The position numbers and the translations under genes are program-made. This document shows, piece after piece, positions 62,628 to 64,000 of a DNA stretch of 64,000 nucleotides. Each line of letters opens with the position of its first letter. The first letter of the stretch is position 1. Source of the DNA: an uncultured Pelagibacteraceae bacterium (GTDB lineage: Bacteria; Pseudomonadota; Alphaproteobacteria; Pelagibacterales; Pelagibacteraceae); NCBI GenBank assembly GCA_902627645.1, contig CACOJX010000002.1:1-64000 (forward strand), written 5' to 3'. The notes below the pieces were generated by a model, which saw nothing but the letters and a program-made list of their open reading frames with translations, did not search any database and was not told the origin of the DNA.

Positions 62628-63364
62628 TTATTTTCTTTTACATATATGTCATCAAAAAGTTCTTTTTGCTTTATTTTCAAATTGCCCTCTTTAACAAGCT
62701 CCAAGGATCCAGCAAAAATACCTGCCTTACCTGTTCTTTTATAACGTGCTTCACTTTTAAAATTTTTCGGTATTAGGTCGTCTAATTTCTTCCAATCAAT
62801 AAGTTTACCAAAAAATTTTTTAATTGTCTTTATCCCCTCTTCAGTCGTGAAAACAGGTAGCTTCGGGATATTAATTTTCTGAAAATCTTTAGTCATTATT
62901 ATTATCGCATAAGTTTTTAATAATTCGAATAAATTTAATTTATACTCACTATTATAAATTGGTTTAATTCCAGATTTACTTCCTCTAGTTCTAATTTCTC
63001 TTCCCAATCTTTTCCTTTTTAGCATTTGTTCTGATAATAATCTTATCAACTCTAATTTTTTTAATTGTAATTTAAGTTTTTCTGCAACTTCATTTACTTT
63101 AAATTCCTCTTCGGGAGATCCTGGTAAAAGCAATTTTGATTTTAAATAAGCTAGCCAGGTAGCCATTAGTAAATATTCAGATGCAATTTCTAAATTAAGT
63201 TCTTTTTCGTTATTTATAAAATCGTTAAATTGATCAGCTAATTTGGTAATTGAAATATTTTCCAAATTTACTTTTTGAGCTTTTGCTAAGTCTAATAAAA
63301 CATCTAAAGGACCATTATAATTCTCAACGTCGACTTTAAATAAAATATGATTATTTTCTACCAT
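62624..63364 (-). CDS. scpA: Segregation and condensation protein ScpA
   Basis: This 246-residue kleisin of the SMC complex has the N-terminal Y-N-G-P-L-D-V-L-L-D-L-A near 14-25, then I-S-I-T-K-L-A-D-Q-F near 37-46, and E-Y-L-L-M-A-T-W-L-A-Y-L-K-S-K-L-L-L-P near 64-82, the diagnostic segment. It lies between nagZ and scpB, as in other alphaproteobacteria. Confidence 0.94.
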   Translation of the reverse strand: MVENNHILFKVDVENYNGPLDVLLDLAKAQKVNLENISITKLADQFNDFINNEKELNLEIASEYLLMATWLAYLKSKLLLPGSPEEEFKVNEVAEKLKLQLKKLELIRLLSEQMLKRKRLGREIRTRGSKSGIKPIYNSEYKLNLFELLKTYAIIIMTKDFQKINIPKLPVFTTEEGIKTIKKFFGKLIDWKKLDDLIPKNFKSEARYKRTGKAGIFAGSLELVKEGNLKIKQKELFDDIYVKENK

Positions 63365-63373
63365 ACATCAATA

Positions 63374-64000
63374 TTATCTTAAAATTTTGTAAAAATGTGA
63401 TGTTTTTTTTAAAATAAATTTGTCTATTAAGGGTGAATTTTTTCCTATTATCTCCATTTCTCTATACTTAGCATTACAATGTAATACTAAATTACAACCT
63501 GCATTAAACGTTTTAATTGTATTTTTTTTTAAGTCACCTTTTATGCTCTTCATAGAGAGATCATCTGAAATCAATAAATTTTTATAGCCTATTTGATTTC
63601 TAATAATTTTAATAAGTTTTTTTGATTGAGTAACAGTGTTTTCTTTATCAATTTTTTTAAAAATGACATGTGCTGTCATTGCAAAAAAAGATTTTTTTTT
63701 TTTAAAAGTAGCAAAATCCTTTTTTTTTAAATATTCTAAATCTTTGTTTATTACTGGTGTATAATAATGACTATCAACTTTTGCATGTCCATGGCCAGGA
63801 ATATGTTTAATTACAGTCCCAATTCCATTTTCATGAAAATTTTCAACACAATAATTTCCAATTTTAGATACTACATCTGGTTGTTTAGAAAAGGATCTGT
63901 CACCAATAATTTTAGATGCCCCTCTAACCCTCAGGTCCAATACGGGCACTGTATTTATATTTACTCCTATAGATTTTAATAAGTATGATGTTTTGTCAAT
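63374..64000 (-). CDS. nagZ: Beta-N-acetylhexosaminidase (glycoside hydrolase 3), C-terminal part
   Basis: The frame stays open to the window edge, so the N-terminus is missing; 208 residues are visible. A GTG at 63949 should not be taken as the start, because upstream codons (L-L-K-S-I-G-V-N-I-N-T-V-P-V-L-D-L-R) fit the family. Further motifs are K-H-I-P-G-H-G, the catalytic histidine loop, and L-I-S-D-D-L-S-M-K, which carries the nucleophile Asp. NagZ releases N-acetylglucosamine from cytoplasmic muropeptides in peptidoglycan recycling. It is upstream of scpA by 9 bp. Confidence 0.93.
   Translation of the reverse strand: MDKTSYLLKSIGVNINTVPVLDLRVRGASKIIGDRSFSKQPDVVSKIGNYCVENFHENGIGTVIKHIPGHGHAKVDSHYYTPVINKDLEYLKKKDFATFKKKKSFFAMTAHVIFKKIDKENTVTQSKKLIKIIRNQIGYKNLLISDDLSMKSIKGDLKKNTIKTFNAGCNLVLHCNAKYREMEIIGKNSPLIDKFILKKTSHFYKILR

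Overview
The window is about 30% GC, and its genes are packed with 1-20 bp gaps or with stop/start overlaps. Gene content, gene order and a tandem SAM-II/SAM-V riboswitch ahead of metY all point to a streamlined marine alphaproteobacterium of the SAR11 group (Pelagibacterales). This is inferred from family recognition and synteny, not from a database search. It is ordinary chromosome: 7 tRNA genes, about 73 complete protein genes, one partial gene at each edge, and no prophage, IS element or CRISPR array.

Layout. 1-5.2 kb: tail of a TrkH potassium transporter, tRNA-Arg, then the general L-amino acid ABC transporter aapJQMP. A structured leader precedes aapJ, and a strong terminator separates the binding protein from the permease genes. 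5.3-12.1 kb: an XRE regulator, tRNA-Asn and tRNA-Cys, then the overlapping run valS-ilvD-ribH-nusB-thiL. 12.2-17.6 kb: the H+-pyrophosphatase hppA, then the alphaproteobacterial bamE / ubiquinol-cytochrome c chaperone / rpmF-plsX-ihfA-merR-rpmG block, which lacks the fabH and DUF177 genes often seen there. 17.3-24.5 kb: chorismate mutase, ctaA, metY under two SAM aptamers, rplM-rpsI, and argC - small lipoprotein - hom - glycosyltransferase.

24.5-26.4 kb is the most accessory-looking part. It holds a lone, complete tyrosine recombinase with a perfect 10-7-10 inverted repeat just before its start codon, a 58-residue membrane protein, a one-domain O6-methylguanine methyltransferase, and the only long non-coding gap (452 bp), which contains two notable foldback elements. 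26.4-33 kb (mostly minus strand): DMT and AEC transporters, a two-domain glycosyltransferase, a GIY-YIG protein, tRNA-Glu, glpX, an SbmA/BacA-like transporter, an NDUFS4-like complex I subunit and tRNA-Pro.

33-43.6 kb: a zinc-ribbon protein, nhaA and glutathione peroxidase, then the minus-strand envelope/replication operon mltB-rlpA-dac-tmk-holB-metG-tatD-MBL hydrolase with rarD at its head. 43.6-56.6 kb: tRNA-Ser, sdhE, recG, a DUF502 protein with a tiny upstream ORF, a Tat-type M48 metalloprotease, tRNA-Lys, then tgt-ppiA-coaD-gyrA-ssb divergent from uvrA, and a PuuD-like membrane protein. 56.6-64 kb: secF-secD-yajC-serS-tatC-tatB-tatA-scpB-scpA-nagZ, all on the minus strand, so the Sec accessory complex, the whole Tat translocase and the SMC-partner proteins are together.

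Most interesting points: (1) a possible pairing between the linker of the two metY riboswitches and the first aptamer; (2) the recombinase-like core site at 25409-25435; (3) a nested foldback at 26037-26095 in the gene-free gap; (4) a tRNA-guanine transglycosylase that has lost two of its three zinc cysteines; (5) start codons of bamE and the divergent chaperone gene that interlock on opposite strands; (6) small genes at 22143, 25483 and 46711 that a length cut-off would miss.
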